Source: Deltaproteobacteria bacterium UBA2957
GTDB lineage: Bacteria; Myxococcota_A; UBA796
Length of the DNA stretch: 7,852 nt
Direction of reading: 5' to 3'
Assembly (NCBI GenBank): GCA_002348535.1
Contig: DEBL01000292.1
Span: 24,502-32,353, forward strand
Shown in pieces: positions 5,969-7,852 of the stretch (position 1 is its first letter; the number at the start of each line of letters is the position of its first letter). Under the pieces are notes generated by a model. It ran no database searches. It was not told the DNA's origin and saw only the letters and a program-made list of their open reading frames with translations. The position numbers and the translations under genes were made by a program.

Positions 5969-7307
5969 CCATGCCCTGTTCTTTGATCAGCGACCCTCCG
6001 TGGCGAAGGCCGGTGGTTCGGTCGCGTTGACAGTTGCGGTTTTGATTGCGAACGCCAGCATTGGAAGCACCGTGGCTTCGATGGTGGGTGTGGGCCTCGG
6101 GGTCCTGTTGCTCATAGTGGCACGCGTTCAACACCACAGTCGCGTTGAACCCATCGCGGCGTGGATTGTGGCGCTGGTCGGCTTCGGTGCCGTCGCCAGC
6201 CTTTCATTTGGCGCCGAAATGCACGATATCGCTCGAACCGGTTCGCGAGTGCTCTGTGGAATGGTGTGGATTCTTTGGCTGGGCACCCAAGTTGATTGGG
6301 CATCGCTCCGTCGCTTGTTGCTCATCCTTCGAGTGCCCAATGCGGTGGTGGGAACGCTTGATCACGCGTTGATGCACGGAATTCTGACCCAGCGCGAATG
6401 GGCCCAGCGCCGGGATGCAGCGCAGATGAGGTTGGGCACACCGCGCCTTACGTTGAGCGTGTGGGGCTCAGTGTTGAGTGAGGGGGCTCTGCATGCATTC
6501 ACCCGGTTGGAGGAGGTGGAGGAAATGGCGACGGTTCGGAGCGCGTCTGCACAGCACGCGCTCCTATCGTCATCCATTGAGTGCACCGATGTCGAGTTGA
6601 TCCGCGACGGCAAGACAGTGATCACGGGACTCAACTTGCGCATCGAACCCGGCGAGTGGCTGATGCTCTGTGGCCCGAGCGGAGCCGGAAAATCGAGCCT
6701 ACTGCGCGTTCTGGCGGGCTTGGATGGGCCGTCACAGGGGCACGTAGACCGTCTCGGTGCGATGGTGACGCCCGAGACGGGCTTGCGGGACCGCTTGGAT
6801 GGACGGGTGGCGCTTCTCACCCAGAATCCGGAGCATCACTTCCTTGCGAGCACGGTGGCCGAGGACATTGCATGGGGTCTGATTCGCCGCGGTGTCGACC
6901 CCAACGAGGCCGCACAGCGATCGAGTGAGATGGCTGCAGCGCTGGGCATCGAGGCGCTCCTTCGCCGTCCATGCCATCAACTCAGCTTCGGAGAGCAGCG
7001 ACGGGTCGCGCTGGCCGGCTTGCTGGTTCTTGATCCGGAAGTGCTATTGTTGGATGAACCCACCGCCGGACTGGACCCCGTCGCTGCTGCGGAACTCTGC
7101 CGAATCGTGGCCGCGGCGGTCAAACAGACCGGTGCGTGCTGTGTCTGGGCCACTCACGATCTTGGTTCCGCCCCTTCTCGGATCGAACGGGTTGTGCTGC
7201 TTCGGGATGGCAGGGTGATTTTTGATGGTCCGTCGACCGTAGGGCTGTCTCGAGATTGGTTGCTTCGGTCTGGACTGGCAACGCCTGAAGAGGAAGAACG
7301 ATGTTGA
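5952..7307 (+). CDS. cbiQO: CbiQ-CbiO fusion: ECF transmembrane T component plus ATPase
   Basis: A 451-residue fusion. Residues 1-200 are CbiQ-like: an N-terminus rich in His (MHFHADHALF), several hydrophobic helices (about 22-55, 69-88, 95-108) and cytosolic helices ending in two degenerate coupling motifs, AQMRLG and MATVRS (Arg196). Residues 209-451 are a CbiO-type ABC ATPase with Walker A GPSGAGKSS (241-249), Q-loop Gln291, signature LSFGEQRR (344-351), Walker B VLLLDE (364-369) and H-loop His402. These catalytic residues all look intact. It would power the CbiM-type protein next to it. CbiQ and CbiO are normally separate chains; here only about ten residues join them, and the last CbiQ membrane helix seems absent. 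ATG 5952 has GGAG (5944-5947) upstream and is preferred; ATG 5940 in frame is an alternative. It overlaps the previous gene by 17 bp and the next by 7 bp. Confidence 0.9.
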   Translation: MHFHADHALFFDQRPSVAKAGGSVALTVAVLIANASIGSTVASMVGVGLGVLLLIVARVQHHSRVEPIAAWIVALVGFGAVASLSFGAEMHDIARTGSRVLCGMVWILWLGTQVDWASLRRLLLILRVPNAVVGTLDHALMHGILTQREWAQRRDAAQMRLGTPRLTLSVWGSVLSEGALHAFTRLEEVEEMATVRSASAQHALLSSSIECTDVELIRDGKTVITGLNLRIEPGEWLMLCGPSGAGKSSLLRVLAGLDGPSQGHVDRLGAMVTPETGLRDRLDGRVALLTQNPEHHFLASTVAEDIAWGLIRRGVDPNEAAQRSSEMAAALGIEALLRRPCHQLSFGEQRRVALAGLLVLDPEVLLLDEPTAGLDPVAAAELCRIVAAAVKQTGACCVWATHDLGSAPSRIERVVLLRDGRVIFDGPSTVGLSRDWLLRSGLATPEEEERC

Positions 7308-7762
7308 TCGGCGGACCATCAACCAAGCCGAACCTCCAATCGGTTCGCCGCATCAAGCGCGCGCTTCGAGAGGCGCTTCAGTTGCCAGACGATGCGATCC
7401 TGACCGTCACCCAACTGGCGTGTCTGGAAAAGGACTGCGCTCCCGTAGAGACGGTGATTGGGTTACTTCGCCCCCACGAGCCGCAACGGCAATACACCGT
7501 ACACAAAGCGACCGACTCCATCGATGCTGGAGACTTGGTTCGGGTCTGTGAGGCCTGGGGCCATCCGGTCACTACAACTGCTTTGAGGCCTGGGGCCATC
7601 CGGTCACTACAACTGCTTTTGAATCCTTCTCAAGGAGAGAACAATGAACGCTCAAGACAAAGTTCCCGTCACCATTCTTACCGGATTTCTCGGTTCGGGA
7701 AAGACCACACTCCTCAATCGAATTCTCAGCGAAGAGCATGGCAAACGCATCGCCGTAATTGA
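7301..7762 (+). CDS. Small unknown protein with CX4C motif, frameshifted by tandem duplication
   Basis: The ATG at 7301 overlaps the cbiQO stop by 7 bp and follows AGGAAG (7291-7296). As read, the frame encodes 153 residues and runs 119 bp into cobW. Residues 1-94 look genuine: a basic helix (SVRRIKRALREALQLP), then TVTQLACLEKDCAPVETVIG with Cys41 and Cys46, then a polar stretch to VTTTA. A perfect 35-bp duplication (7550-7619) shifts the frame after residue 94, so the last 59 residues (Arg- and Ser-rich) are probably not native. With one copy removed the gene would encode 103 residues ending FESFSRREQ, with a TGA overlapping the cobW ATG. I do not recognise a named family. The cysteines and the position between a metal importer and a metal chaperone suggest, as inference only, metal binding or a CobW partner. 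Confidence 0.7.
   Translation: MLIGGPSTKPNLQSVRRIKRALREALQLPDDAILTVTQLACLEKDCAPVETVIGLLRPHEPQRQYTVHKATDSIDAGDLVRVCEAWGHPVTTTALRPGAIRSLQLLLNPSQGENNERSRQSSRHHSYRISRFGKDHTPQSNSQRRAWQTHRRN
7550..7619. repeat. Perfect 35-bp direct tandem duplication
   Basis: Bases 7550-7584 and 7585-7619 are identical over 35 bp, each starting GAGGCCTGGGGCCATCCGGT and ending CAACTGCTTT. The match extends one further base on the left (T at 7549 and 7584), so the duplicated unit could be phased one base earlier. The unit is not a multiple of three and shifts the reading frame of the gene around it. No third copy and no sequence divergence is present. Confidence 0.98.
7632..7637 (+). promoter_or_regulatory. Shine-Dalgarno of cobW
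   Basis: AAGGAG lies six bases before the ATG at 7644, a strong and well-spaced ribosome site. It lies downstream of the 35-bp duplication and is unaffected by it, so cobW can still be initiated independently even though the upstream frame no longer stops at the cobW start. Confidence 0.8.
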
Positions 7763-7852
7763 GAATGAATACGGGGAGGTGGGCATCGACCAAGCCCTCG
7801 TCATCAACGCCGACGAGGAAATCTTTGAGATGTCCAACGGCTGCATTTGCTG
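7644..7852 (+). CDS. cobW: CobW-family G3E GTPase / metallochaperone, 3' end missing
   Basis: Only the first 69 codons and two bases of the next are present. The protein begins MNAQDKVPVTILTGFLGSGKTT, with the P-loop GFLGSGKTT at residues 14-22. ENEYGEVGIDQALV follows (from residue 40), then EIFEMSNGCIC at 59-69, and the last two bases (TG) fit the next Cys of the family's CxCC metal site. This is a standard CobW/COG0523 N-terminus. In the family these GTP-dependent proteins bind Co2+, Zn2+ or other ions through CxCC and deliver them to target enzymes or regulate zinc supply; which metal is used cannot be read from this part. The position at the end of a Co/Ni importer operon supports a chaperone that receives imported metal (inference). 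The start is supported by AAGGAG six bases upstream. Confidence 0.93.
   Translation, partial: MNAQDKVPVTILTGFLGSGKTTLLNRILSEEHGKRIAVIENEYGEVGIDQALVINADEEIFEMSNGCIC

Noticed and set aside
7644..7762. A genuine long overlap between the CX4C gene and cobW
   Set aside because: The overlapping tail arises only after the 35-bp duplication shifts the frame, and it has the Arg/Ser/Gln-rich composition of an off-frame reading of cobW.

Overview
The window is a gene-dense, single-strand stretch of a bacterial chromosome or large replicon. Every supported gene is on the + strand, and gaps between genes are absent or tiny. Base composition is moderately GC-rich (roughly 60% by eye, not computed). HflK/HflC-type membrane proteins, Shine-Dalgarno sites and an ECF cobalt/nickel transporter point to a Gram-negative bacterium. 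I cannot place it in a phylum from sequence alone.

Block A (1-4556) holds three consecutive SPFH/Band-7 proteins of the HflK/HflC type, followed by a P1B-type heavy-metal ATPase. The first SPFH gene is cut by the window start. The second is HflC-like and the third HflK-like. The second and third overlap by one base, and the ATPase begins one base after the third stops, so the group looks like one transcript. The HflK-HflC-HflK order joined to a metal pump suggests, by inference only, a membrane scaffold or protease-control platform dedicated to that pump.

A 91-bp gap (4557-4647) holds an unsupported but notable 31-codon reading frame that overlaps the stop codon upstream and the start codon downstream. 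It also holds two small inverted repeats just ahead of the next gene.

Block B (4648-7852) is a metal-uptake and delivery operon in which all junctions overlap or nearly so: a DUF1636 cysteine-rich protein, a CbiM protein carrying a CbiN-like C-terminus, a CbiQ-CbiO fusion (the transmembrane T component and the ATPase in one chain), a small unknown protein with a CX4C motif, and a CobW-family G3E GTPase cut by the window end. The two transporter genes would together encode a whole ECF cobalt or nickel importer, and CobW would serve as a metal chaperone or insertase. No cobalamin riboswitch is visible.

The most concrete anomaly is a perfect 35-bp tandem duplication at 7550-7619, near the 3' end of the small gene. 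Removing one copy gives a 103-residue protein whose TGA overlaps the cobW ATG as ATGA, matching the tight spacing of the rest of the operon. With both copies the gene is frameshifted and runs 119 bp into cobW. It is either a very recent mutation or an assembly artefact. Other points worth a second look are the CbiQ-CbiO fusion, which seems to lack the usual last CbiQ membrane helix, and the metal ATPase, which has a CPC motif but an unusual HNGG sequence in its last helix, no N-terminal metal-binding domain and a purely acidic tail.
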